45,140 nucleotides of DNA from Heliocybe sulcata (GCA_004369045.1 ML213524.1:120737-165876); one strand, 5' to 3'. Shown: positions 33,145 to 43,484, counted from the first letter of the stretch. A program made the numbers and translations. Notes: generated from the letters alone by a model not told the origin.

Positions 33145-34477
33145 TTATAACTTTGCTCCCTTCGATGAATTCGATTTGCTTGACGCAAGCGAATGAGCGG
33201 CGTTAAGACGGCCTGAGCCATGGGGTACGGACGGTAGGATAAATCCACTCGTGGTCGTGCTTGTAGGCGCGGTTGTGCGAGATAGTGAGCTGGGATTCGT
33301 CTGCTTCACAGTTTGCATGGAGCTCAGGGAAGATGATGACCCTCTTGGAAGATGGGAAGGCCGGTGTCCTCTCTGCATCGAGCGCGCGTTGCGGGTGGGT
33401 TTGGAGTCCTGGACGGCAGAAGAGGACGAAGTTGCGACCCGTATGCGATCAGACATGGATGATGAAGTCGAGTAGGCTTGCGCCGCGAACGCAGGAACAG
33501 TGACTGCCGGTGAGGGTTTCATGGGTAGGGACAAAGACGAGGAAGAGGCGACACCAGATGAATTAGCATCTTGGCGCTCCATTTGTCGAAGTTTGGCTTC
33601 AAGTTTCGCGATCTTGTCATTCGTGCTAGCGATAAGGATCGGTTAGCATAAAGCGCGCCATTCGCAAGCAGACAGTGAGGCGCGCACTCATTTCGGCTGC
33701 TCGTGACACTTGTCTTCAACAAGCTCAGTGTCGTTGGACGGTTCGCCTCCAGTGCCCCTTTGCGGTACTTGCTAGAACTGCTGGCAGGATCGTTGAGAGG
33801 TGCTTGGGTGGCGTAGGTGACTACGAGCTTGCGTCCCCGAAGAACTTTATCGTGGGCAGAGGTGATCGCTGTGGCTGCATCCTATACAGAGTAGCGCCAA
33901 AGAGAAGCGGCATGTCATCAGTAAACGCGATTCAAGAACCTATCCCCAACCCTCCCCGGGTATCTGGTTGCGTGAAATATAGATAGTGTGGCGGGGGGAT
34001 GTGCAGATGTGCGGTCCAGGCAGAGCGTGCAACGAGCCGGGGATGAGTCTTGGGGCAATAATAGTGGTAGACCAAAGTGAACGTACCTCTGGATTCGCGT
34101 ATTCGATAAAGACATAGCCGCGAGGTTTCCCCTTGAGCAGACCCGTCTTGTGGAAGAGATAATCAAGCTTAGAAATCTTGCCGAATTTGGAGAACACTTT
34201 GATTAGGGCGTGCCTGCAGATTCGACGAGAAAGCAGCGCAAAGAGGAAGACGAAGTGTTGAGGAGCGGCATTTTCAAGACATAAGAGGCAAGACTCACTC
34301 GTCCACAGTTGGGTGTAGGTTGCCGACGTACAACCTATCCTTTAGGACCTGACGCGGTTGTGCGGTTGGCTTCGGCGCGGCACTCGTAGACTGCTCTGCT
34401 GGGTATGATAAGTGAGATTCAGGGAGGGTGCGAGAGGGCCCAGGGACTGGCGAGGCAGAGTCGGGTGAAGAGGACAT
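33145..34477 (-). CDS. RBM18-like RNA-binding protein, single RRM
   Basis: The RRM begins RLYVGNLHPTVDE (RNP2-like LYVGNL) and continues HALIKVFSKFGKISKLDYLF, HKTGLLKGKPRGYVFIEYAN (RNP1-like RGYVFIEY), DAATAITSAHDKVLRGRKLV and VTYATQ. The pairing of FDxLFHKxG with LKGKPRGYxF is characteristic of the RBM18 family, whose molecular role is poorly known. The chosen start, MSSSPDSASPVPGPSR, leads a low-complexity region of about 45 residues before the RRM. The long serine-rich tail (ASSSSLSLPMKPSPAVTVPA and onward) is probably disordered, with a coiled segment TNDKIAKLEAKLRQMERQDA before it. The gene is divergent from the chaperone gene, with 92 bp between start codons. The exact C-terminal exon is less certain. 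Confidence 0.75.
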
Positions 34478-34569
34478 GTTGGTGGTTGCGGACAATGTGG
34501 ATTGTGGCGCTTTGGCTTGCGCGGCCCGGCGCTTGTTCTTACTTTGCCCTGGACCGCTACTACCGCACA
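34478..34569. promoter_or_regulatory. 92-bp bidirectional promoter
   Basis: Only 92 bp separate the start codons of the divergent RBM18-like and proteasome-chaperone-like genes. Both promoters and 5' UTRs must overlap here. No TATA box is obvious. If RBM18 translation started further upstream, the gap would be smaller still. Confidence 0.5.
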
Positions 34570-35652
34570 ATGGTATCCTTTACTCTAGCTCACGACGGAA
34601 CAATATACCTGATGACCATACACTTAGGACCACACAGACGTCCTTGCTGACACCGTTCCTCCACGCTATGCCATCGAATCAGACGAAGAGGAAGACGAAG
34701 AGAACCCGCTTCTCTCCTCCCCCTCTTGCCCTAATCGCGTTGCAGATGTCAAAATCGACGGACCATATGACTCAGGAAAGCCTCTTCTTCTCGCTACAGG
34801 CCATGCTGGGCAATACTGGTCTCGGGGTGTTCAACTAGGAGAGCCTAAGGCGACTGTGGTGTTGAACGGCACAGAGGTACATCTCCCTTACCAGACCCCT
34901 TCGTGGCTTGCCGAGGAGCGCTGAGGGACATAGCAATTTTTATAGGTTGCATACATCTTTGCCTCAACATGGGCCAACGCGACAATCGTAGTGTCTGAGG
35001 CGACGATACGCATCCCAATGTGGGCTGTGTACTCCTACGCGAAAGCTTTGATACAGTTACTGAAGCCTTCAAGGTGTGTCTGATTCATCTCAATAGGCTG
35101 GTATTCCTCTGACGAGCGCATCGAAGCATGGTCGTACTCGACACGTACTCCGCATCACAGTACATCGATGCCGATCCAATTGCAGTTTCAGATGCACCAA
35201 TACGGTATCTAAGCACCCACTCAGCATATCCTTCTGTGTGTCCCCTCCCTTTGCTCATCTTTTCCATGGTATTTACAATTGATCATGTGCGAAAGACCTT
35301 CAACCTGGTACTCTCCCCCTTCTCACCACCAAATGTCCTCCAGTCCACATCTGCAGCCTTCATTCTTGCTTCCCTCACTTGTTTCTCTCTGTCACAATCC
35401 ATCCTTAGCACCCTGGTCCTTCTCCCCTCTCCATACTCTCCTCTGCCTCCAAACTCTCAGCTAACTTCACTGGGCCTCACCCAGAAGATTGAATGGCCTA
35501 TGGATACTATGTTGAAGGCATGTGAAGCCTTACTGGGATGTCTGGGCATAGGTCAGATGAAGGAGGAGTGGGGGCATGGTAACAATAAGAAAGTAGAATG
35601 GTTGGCAGTGAGGAGGGATGGCCAACTGCCAGATTATGGCATGTATATATGA
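34570..35652 (+). CDS. proteasome assembly chaperone 1-like protein
   Basis: Exons 34570-34572 (only the ATG), 34628-34876, 34946-35073 and 35127-35652 give 301 residues. The product begins MDHTDVLADTVPPRYAIESD followed by an acidic run (EEEDEEN). Later it has VAYIFASTWANATIVVSEAT, AKALIQLLKPSS, MVVLDTYSASQYIDADPIAV, SDAPIRYLSTHSAYPS, PPNVLQSTSAAFILASL, and ends RRDGQLPDYGMYI. This order (a beta-sandwich, a 'LDTYS' strand, 'APIRYL', 'PPNVLQSTSAAF', then a C-terminal GxGMYI) is what I know of fungal and animal PAC1/PSMG1-type proteins, which dimerise with PAC2 to build the 20S alpha ring. The last exon may contain one more optional intron (from 35236), but it is open throughout. Confidence 0.6.
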
Positions 35653-35876
35653 GATTTAAATCAGCATGGAGGTTCCAGAATGCAGCAACATATGATTGAC
35701 AGGATATCACACCTGCAGATCTGGTCTAGTTTCATTCATAATTTAATGCCTCTTTGCCATGGCAATGTCAGCTGGCAGATTGCTGGCCTCGGGGGAAGGT
35801 TAATCACGGCTCTGCATAGGAATGTCAATGAGTAGATTCATCAAAGTTACAAGTCCTGAGTTTACATGTGATGGTT

Positions 35877-36606
35877 TGTCGGAACTTTCCTACCTCGATT
35901 ATAATGGACCCCGATTGTAATCTGATTTAAATCGTGATGTAATATGATTGTAATCTCATGGCAATATGTGCCGGCTGATTATTATGTAAAAGATGACTGC
36001 AATTATAATAGAATTGTAAAGGTTATCCAATCAGCGTCCGATCATTTGCAGTGCGTCCGGCTCCAGCATGTAAATGGCTGGCTGCATCCGGTACTGCACT
36101 TCAAAAGGCTCAGGACCTGGTAAGCTATATACACCACATATGGAATTATAGTACTAAGTTCAAACACACCAGAATAGCCCGGGCTGGCATGAGTACAGTT
36201 GCAATTTGTGTCACATCATGCGTGTGATATAACATATTATATTACTTGAAGCCTCCTTACTCTCATAGCAAACATAGTGTAGCGGGTATGCGCTGCTTGC
36301 AGTCGCAGATGCTGTCTCCGTGCTCGGCCGATTCCAGTCAGCAGTCAGGTTGTCAGTTCAATTGTGCGCGGGAGCAGGCAATTTTTGACCTATTATTAGA
36401 CCGTGATTGAAGCCCAGGCTGGTCTTTGGGCCCTTATGTAATGGGTTTATAATTGGATTGCAATCGGGATGGGAAGGCAAATGCAATCTGATTAGAATTA
36501 TTTCTTGTTTGTCAGCATCAGATTCTAATGCAACCGGCTTCTTAGATTACAATTGGGTTATTATCCAATTACATTAGATTGTAATTGAGGTAAGTTTTTT
36601 CCGACA
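35877..36606. mobile_element. 730-bp inverted-repeat element (MITE-like)
   Basis: The left end starts TGTCGGAA and the right end is its complement, TTCCGACA. Over the first 29 positions the two arms agree at 22. Further inside, both arms carry the motif GATTGTAATC or close variants several times (near 35914, 35947, 36452 and 36562-36590). No coding capacity is seen. A target duplication is not clear: at most TT flanks both ends. The family is unknown to me, so this is a non-autonomous element of undefined type. Confidence 0.55.
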
Positions 36607-36799
36607 TTAAGGCCATCACACCAGATTCTCATTCATAATGGTCATTATTCCTTATTTGTCTTATGTTTAATAATGGTCTCTAGATTAAGCAAATGGACTA
36701 TCATACGATAACACATGGAACACAACTATGTAACAGCAGCCGAAGGCCCATTGTGCAATGCAGTGTAACTATGTAGGGTTTCATACCTGGTTCCTGGTA

Positions 36800-36835
36800 A
36801 GGTAGACGACATACAGATGCATCGAGACCACGTGA
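36800..36835 (+). repeat. left terminal inverted repeat
   Basis: It pairs with 39856-39891. The only difference is at position 29 (C here, T in the complement of the right end). Confidence 0.92.
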
Positions 36836-36945
36836 ATGTGACATATTATGTAATTGTAACACATAACACGGCAAAAATCTTAAGGGCAGTTCAGTCAGAA
36901 GTCGCAGATGAGTTCTGAGGCTTTCAAACACTGAGAATAATATTA

Positions 36946-39548
36946 CTATGCTACATTAGCAGCTTCTAGTTCATCCAGAATGGACTCAGGTAAGGTCCAG
37001 TGCCCTCTACATCTTTTACTAGCCCATGCTGCTTGTGACCTGGTCAAGCCCCGCCTGTAAGCATCCATGAACCGCTGCAAGCGAATCGAAAACCTGTGCA
37101 TAGTGACGAGCGGTACCGAATTGAGTGCTGCAAGGCCATTTGCGATGAGATCCATCTCTGCCGAGGTCTCCGGGAACTCTCGATACACGCGCTTTACATA
37201 GCCCCAGCACTGCTCGATGAAATTTGGCTCGCAGTGAAATTTTGGGAGGAGCAGCACCCAGAAACCGCACACAGTGCAGTGTTCCTCAAGCATCGACTTC
37301 TGAGAAACAAAATCGGGTTCACTGTATAGGATCCGCCTACAACAGCAGTCCTTCCGACCGGGGGGGCACTTGAATTTTGGACACTGGGCCAACAGCCGAC
37401 TCTCACGAGGATCTGGAATTCTAGCACCCATATCGACACATTCCTCGATGATCCTGCGCATTCCCTTGAACCAGCCGTGCTCGTCGTAGAAAACGTGTGG
37501 TGTGCCATCGGTGAACTGTCCATCCTGCATGCAAATGAAGGTTTTTGAATTAGTGTTCAAGTTCTTGATTTCACACAGGAAGTTCTTGTCTTTCAGAGGG
37601 TTCATCGGCATCTTGCAGGCAGACAGTGCATCGGGACGCCGTGCAAAATGTGTTGTTGCATTGTCATAGACAAAAATGTGGTCTTCATCTGGATAATGCT
37701 TGTTCAAGATGTCCATAGCCCTTGTTGCTTGCTCAAGCACGTCCTCGGTTGTGAAATAACCATCCCTGTTCTTGCCTGGCTTCCATGTGATGCGCACCCC
37801 TTCTGTTCTATTGCAATGGTAAGAATAGAAACACTCCAATTATGGGATTCACGTACCCATCCTGAGACCGGAGCCATCCATAGTCCGGCGACACAAAGTC
37901 TGTGAACATTACAGAAGCACCTTCACCTTTAGTGTATGGCTTTGCACTCTCGTCCTTGTGAACCCACCGGAGGTGACGCCGGTCATTGGCATAGAAGATT
38001 GTCTCATCATGGCACCAAATCACAACACGACGTGACCTCCGAGACTCACGACATGCACTATGGTCTGCTTCCGTACCATCACTGTCCCAGACACGTGTTC
38101 TGGCCTCGACCTTGAGCCACTCAGGGAGAAAGACATTCTGCCGATATTCCACAACATCCTCTCATTCGTGACCATCCTTGTACTGTCCTTTAGGCTCCTT
38201 CTTCCACCAGTATCCCATCTTGTGCATCCACCGCTGGGCAGTATGCTCTGAGATCGGTCTCTTGAGGTTCAAGCACTCTTTCATGTCTGGTGTCTCGAGA
38301 TACTGTACAATGTGGGCTGCACAAACATATTTGCCTTTGCCCTGCAGATGTAAATGGATCTCTTAGGCGAGATCCTCATGCTCAAGGATTGAGGACTTGA
38401 ACTTCCCATAAAGGTGCATTGGTAGGTTCTTCTCGCTTCGAATGAAGTCATGTGTCCATTTCCTCAGTCGCCGCGAAAGCCATTCCCCTTTTCCCGCCAC
38501 TCGTGCGACAGCCAGCGCTGCACTGCCCCAGTCACAATATCCATGCCCTCGATAGACCCACAAGAACATGAGCATAAGCTCGAGATGGCCGCACAGGATT
38601 GATTCAAGCTCCCGGTGAGCATTATGCTTATGTCCATATCCAGTCCTGCGCCGTGGTCTAATGAGATTCTCCAGCTTAGTGACCAATAAATTGATAACAT
38701 TCGGCTCAGGTGGAGGGAAGAAAGGATGGAGTTGGCTCAGATTTTCTGTTGCCGGGTCTGTTGGGTATGATCCTGGGATGGATGGAGCATGATCGGGCAG
38801 GGTGGTGGATGCAGTTGCAGCAGGTGAGCCCCCTCTCGATGCCGGTGCCAGCATGGGGTGATGTCCATCTGAAGCAGTTGTTAGGCCATCCTCATCACAT
38901 GCAGCATCATCAACTGGTTGCACGGCAGCATCTCGGAGCGCAATTTTATCAACCTCGAAGTCATCTGACCATTCCGAACATTTGTTGTCCTTGCCACCCT
39001 CATCCTCGGATTGTCTGGCATCTTGGGAGCTCCCTGGCTGCTGTGCATGGATCTCGACCTCTTCCGAGTCCTCTCCCTCGTGCTGTGATCCCAAGAGATC
39101 GCTGTGTTTCTGGAACAGCAGCTTCTGTCCGATAATTGTCTTTGGCCTCAACCATCCCGTACTCGGCTTATAACCGGCAGCATTTAATGATAGCACTCTG
39201 TTCGATCTGACTGTTTCATTCCCTTTGTCTTGTATCGTCCCCTTCCCTTGGATTGAACTGTCTTCTTGCCCTTCCTTCGGAACAGCAACATAAGCTGTTG
39301 CTTGCTTGTCTTCAGCCACGTAAGCAGTCCATTCTTTGGCACATCTTCTGCATTAATATCTGACATGTCGCTAAGCACAGAGTCTGTACCGAGCATGTCG
39401 GCATGCGCTCTCTTGCACATGGGGTCATTTGCGACATCTGACTCTCCATCGAGACGGGGCTTCTATAGAACTGTCAAAATGTATTCAATAGGAATCTATA
39501 TAATGACCCTGCCTTTTTGAGAGCATAATCCCGCTTTCTCCTGCCCAT
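36946..39548 (-). pseudogene. DDE transposase, Tc1/mariner-like core, two internal stops
   Basis: The start MGRRKRDYALK (39548) matches the N-terminus of a transposase type I know from basidiomycete genomes. The middle has LESILCGHLELMLMFLWVYR, RKWTHDFIRSEKNLPMHLYG, IHLHLQGKGKYVCAAHIVQY, and WMHKMGYWWKKEPKGQYKDG. The catalytic core reads WCHDETIFYANDRRHLRWVH (first D), IFVYDNATTHFARR (second D) and FHCEPNFIEQCWGYVKRVYR (E). The C-terminus has RFMDAYRRGLTRSQAAWASK and LPESILDELEAA. About 149 residues separate the second D and the E, against about 34 in classic Tc1/mariner enzymes; the insert contains CPKFKCPPGRKDCCCRR. One intron follows SQDG (phase 2). In-frame stops at 38363-38365 (TAA) and about 38168-38170 (TGA) inactivate it; both sit inside otherwise continuous coding sequence. 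A frame change near 39200-39300 may be an intron. Confidence 0.8.
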
Positions 39549-39855
39549 TGTGATATGTTGTAGACTCTGAACAGCATTTCCATCAACCTGCCAGTTACCT
39601 GATTAGGATATTATGTCATATTACATAAGCGGCAAAAATCTTGAGTGCCTGTACCCAAATACCACGGAAATCGCGAAGAGTGCTTTGGACAATGTTAGAA
39701 AAAACAATTTTTTTCGCGATAAACAGCAGATTTTTGGGGAAACTGAAACCACAGGTCTTCAACACCATCTCATTGCTACTCTTTGTAGGTTTTGATTTAG
39801 CAATACATGGCAAGGTAAGCTTATAATATCTCGACTTTTCCTCCATCACAAAGGA

Positions 39856-39891
39856 TCACGTGATCTCGATGCATCTGTATGTCGTCTACCT
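39856..39891 (-). repeat. right terminal inverted repeat
   Basis: The reverse complement of 36800-36835 with one mismatch, followed by TA. Confidence 0.92.
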
Positions 39892-39893
39892 TA

Positions 39894-40508
39894 GTTAGGA
39901 GTTTCCCTCATATACTGTAGTAGTTTGTAACCGGTTCCCTTTAGGCAAATCAATGCCAGTATCAGTCTTGCACTCACTCATTCCGTTGATATGGCCGATT
40001 GGGTTGTCGTGTGACATGTTACGAGTCCTGAGGAATGAAGGAGGAGTCTTTAGCGGCCTGGGGCCAAACAATGATGACTGTGGGAATAAGATGCCGAGCA
40101 ATTGTGGGAATCAAAAGTGTAGACGATTTGTAGTGTCTGATACACAGACATGCCCACTGTGCAGCCAGGCGCACTCCTAAAATCACCAAAATATTTGAGA
40201 TGGTGTGTAATATGGTCTAGATGATATATTCAAAATTCCAGGTAGTCATGGCAACAGGAGGGTGAGCACTGGACAGATTACTTAAATGTGGCACTACAAA
40301 TCCAAAATTGTAGTCTCGACTACCAGCGGACATTGAAAAAAGTGTATTCAAGACTACTTACTCATTGCTTACCGTGGGACCAGTCCGGCGGAGTCTCAAC
40401 TACAAGATTTCCGCACCGGTTGACATTTGAGGCTTCTGATTGGCTGTTGGCTTGCCATTATAGCACTCCTTAGTATTGACTACAAATGGTTGTAGTCGTG
40501 TTATTAAA
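39894..40508. other. non-coding stretch between transposon and hairpin region
   Basis: I see no gene. A short frame with a CGNQKCRRFVVSDTQTCPLC zinc-ribbon-like pattern (about 40110-40170) is too small and isolated to call. CACTACAAATC at about 40292 recurs in the same orientation at about 40645, so parts of this area may belong to a decayed element that includes the hairpin. Confidence 0.4.
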
Positions 40509-40600
40509 GATTATGCTTGAGGCAACTATGATGCAATCAGACCGTAAAAGTTTGAACTTTTACAGTCCAACTACATCATAGCCTTGCTCAGCCACAATCT
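40509..40600. repeat. foldback hairpin, 27-bp core arms
   Basis: The arms 40526-40552 and 40555-40581 are inverted repeats around a 2-nt centre, with 22 of 27 positions matching. The innermost 9 bp are perfect (GTAAAAGTT / AACTTTTAC). All five mismatches are transitions. Looser pairing continues outward (GATTATGCTTGAG against the complement of CTCAGCCACAATC). Confidence 0.7.
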
Positions 40601-40849
40601 GCCTTCAGTCAGTGCTCTGAGACCGATGAAAATACCGTAAAAATCACTACAAATCAGAATATATTACTGAGACCAGAAGCGGTGCTATAAGATCTATCGA
40701 TAGCACTATATCACATCATAGAATCGCTCCTGTAGGCCCAAAGGAAGTCCAATAAATGTCCTGAATTGCCCAGTGATACGGTAATATGCCCTACGTGTCT
40801 CTGAGCGCCGAAAATACATTTTCAAGCTATTTTCACAAATTTCCACGCT
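40601..40849. other. non-coding flank of the hairpin region
   Basis: AT-rich sequence without visible coding capacity. It contains the second CACTACAAATC copy near 40645 and ends where the retroelement-like composition begins. Confidence 0.3.
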
Positions 40850-41945
40850 CTGTGCGATAGTGAGCGTATCTGCGGCGTCGCGCTACGAGCGATATTCAAA
40901 TTTCTATGAATTTTTCCGTTATTTCCTGGCTTTTCTGGAGCTCCGATCCTGCCCGACAGACTCTCCGAATCATTCCACACGCTATCGCTGGCCTCTCAAT
41001 ATGCAGCGCTGCAGCGGCGCTCCGTTGCTGTCAGCATCGGCGCTGGCGGCACATCGTAGCGGTGCGGTGCAGCGATGCAGCGATGCTTCGGCAATGGCCG
41101 GCAGTCTTGTTCTAGGTCGTCTCAGTCAGCTCGAGTCATTTCCGGGACGGTGCATGCCTTGCCGGCACCGTTCGTCATCCGGCAGCGCTTTTGATGCGAC
41201 GAGCGCACATTCCCACGCTGGTGTCGGACAGCGGCCGCCTCCGTATATGGACGCTGCAGCTCCTGGATCTTGTTCCGAGGTTCGGGTTTTGGTCTAGCCT
41301 TTCTTATTGTTTTGCATATAGCTATTGTTCTTATTGTTTAGCACAGGGACCTCGGATATTTGGTTTAGGCAGGTAGACTACTAGAGTAGCACCTCCTGTA
41401 CTCGTAATTTAGGGTTTTCCGAGTCTACCAGAGTCCCCCAGAGCTTGCATCTCATCCTCCCTGCGCAATCCAGTGTTCCCCTCTCTATCCTGTGTCTCTG
41501 TCTGAGTTTCCTGTGTCGCCGTCGCTAATGGTTGCTAAAGTCGCTGCTTGTCGCTAAACGGCCAACAAGTGTCGCTCACTATCCTGCGCTTCTTGGAATC
41601 ATCGCCGCTCCGCATCCCCAGTCGTCCTGAGCTATTGCCAGCTATTGGGCGCTGTCGCTTCGTCATATTTTCCCACGTGTCGCTGTTTCGCTCATAGTGT
41701 GCTTTCCATCCGTTTCTTTCAGAGCTTTTGCTGTCTGTGTTTCGCCAGACACCAGAGGTCTTTTCCCTTCATTCTATTTTTGGAGTCTACATCTATTGTT
41801 AGTGTTCAGTGCCTTTTCGCTTCTATAGCGCTCTCCGTCGCTCCCGGTCGCGTTCACCGCTCATTCTATTTTTAGCGCTTCGCTACGTCGCTATTGTGGC
41901 TTGTAGTCTTGGTCCTATATTTCCCATTGACTCCCTCCGAACTAC

Positions 41946-42063
41946 TATCATACCCTTCGATTCCCAGGGCCTTGCAGCCGCGGTAGCACCAAGAGATTGG
42001 TGCTGGTGTGTTGTTGTTGTTTGTTTAGGTCTTCCTCTTTCCGGGTTTCGTCGTGTGTTCGTG
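41946..42063 (+). repeat. retroelement leader repeat, copy A
   Basis: It shares with copy B the blocks TATCATACCCTTCG, CCTTGCAGCC, TAGCACCAAG, TTGGTGCT, TTTAGGTC and GGGTTTCGTCG in the same order. It contains an 8-bp perfect stem AGCACCAA / TTGGTGCT around the loop GAGA (41985-42004). Confidence 0.75.
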
Positions 42064-43370
42064 TTCATCAACGGCCGATCAGCGTTTAGTGCTCCCAAAA
42101 CGCGTTTTAGGGTCGTTTTGTGATCGCAGCGACGTTGCGACTCTATTGTGCATATGCTCGCCACTGACAGCTCCTTGGAAGGCGAGCGACAACTCTACTG
42201 GCAACCCCGACTATTCACTCTGGCGGTGAACCCACGACTCTATTCCCCGCAGCGTGGCAACACTCTCTCTATTCAGCAGGACTCACTTCAAAACGAGCTA
42301 TTCTAGTCTCAGAGGCTATTCTTGGACTCAGCCACAACAATGCATAGGCTCCGGTGGCCAGATCTTTCCGATCGAGTCATCGGCAGCTTGGCACAACACA
42401 GCCCATTCGGTCCCGAGGAGTCTAGGCCCTCGAGTCATTCTAGATCAACCATCCCACTCAATGTCCCGCCTGTCGTTCCCATCATCGCCTCCACCGCCCG
42501 TCGGGGCGCATGCTCAGGGCGCCCATATGCATCAACTCACTGCCTCCATCATCGGTTTCCGGCTCCCTCCACATGACATATCACTCGCCCGACCCACTTC
42601 CTCTTTCAGCACAACCGTGCCCCTCTTCAGCAACTACGCCTGCCACTCAAGTTACTGTGGCATTGCCACGTCGACGCAAGGTCTCATACGGTGTGGCGCG
42701 AGGACAAGACTTGTCGCCCGTTTCAAGCTAGGCTATGAGCGTACTCATGCAGGCACCGCGCCATGAGGAGACGATAGGATTGGTAGGAGGAGTTAGGCAC
42801 AGGGCGTTTGGGGCGATGCTCGCCTTGTGGACGTGGTTTTCTCTTCATGTGCGACTGCGAATAGTGTAGCGGTGACGTTTGTACTTAATCTCTTTCTCTT
42901 TGTCTTCGAAATACAAGTTATCTTCACCCTTTGTATCTTATTCTCGGCAACCAGAGTTTCCTCCAGAGTATAAGGCTTTCGTCTGCCTTCCAACTTCACC
43001 CAGAGTTTGTGCGAACCTTCCGACAGCGCGTGTGTCAAGTAAGCCCTTCAGTTCGAGTTTTCCTAATTTTAGAGTTATGTGCAGCACACCGATGGCATTG
43101 TACGTGTGCCTCGATCGCATTGCGCAGGTGACCCCGAATCCGCTCCATCCGAGACCGTGCGACAAGTGCGCGCTCCGCGACAGCGTGAGAAGTTATCCTT
43201 AGAAATGCGCACCGAGTGCGTTAGAATCGCATCATCAAGTGGAGTATGATACAAGTGTCTCCTGAAGTGAGCATATCAAACTGAGACTGCCGCACGACCG
43301 TGACTGGTCTGCGCCAAACTACCTTTAGCCCCACCTATATGTCTTACCCTACCCTATCCCTCCAAACGTT

Positions 43371-43484
43371 TATCATACCCTTCGTTACCCCGGACCTTGC
43401 AGCCATCTAGCACCAAGGGTTTGGTGCTACGCTTTGTGGTTGTTGTCTCCCCTTTAGGTCTGTGCGGGTTTCGTCGAGTGTTAG
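43371..43484 (+). repeat. retroelement leader repeat, copy B, just upstream of gag
   Basis: The related copy of 41946-42063. Here the stem is 9 bp, TAGCACCAA / TTGGTGCTA, around GGGT (43408-43429). The gag-like frame opens directly downstream. Confidence 0.75.

Larger units (their letters stand above)
36800..39891. mobile_element. 3.09-kb DNA transposon with 36-bp TIRs and TA flanks
   Basis: The ends are exact 36-bp inverted repeats with one mismatch (35 of 36), each beginning AGGTAGACGACATACAGATG when read inward. TA lies on both sides (36798-36799 and 39892-39893), as expected for Tc1/mariner-type insertion at TA. The transposase on the minus strand fills most of the element. The near-perfect ends but broken gene suggest a moderately young copy that has lost its own enzyme and could move only if another copy supplied it. 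Confidence 0.88.

Noticed and set aside
36290-36390. A tRNA-derived SINE suggested by GCGGGTATGCGC and GTTCAATTG
   Set aside because: The box spacing and B-box do not fit, there is no A-rich tail, and it lies inside the inverted-repeat element.
39953-40180. A 75-codon frame with a zinc-ribbon-like CxxxxC...CPLC pattern
   Set aside because: Isolated, short, inside element-rich DNA, with no recognisable neighbouring exons.
42254-42766. A 170-codon open frame between the two retroelement leader copies
   Set aside because: Proline/serine-rich translation in C/T-rich leader sequence with no domain; probably non-coding or gag remnant.
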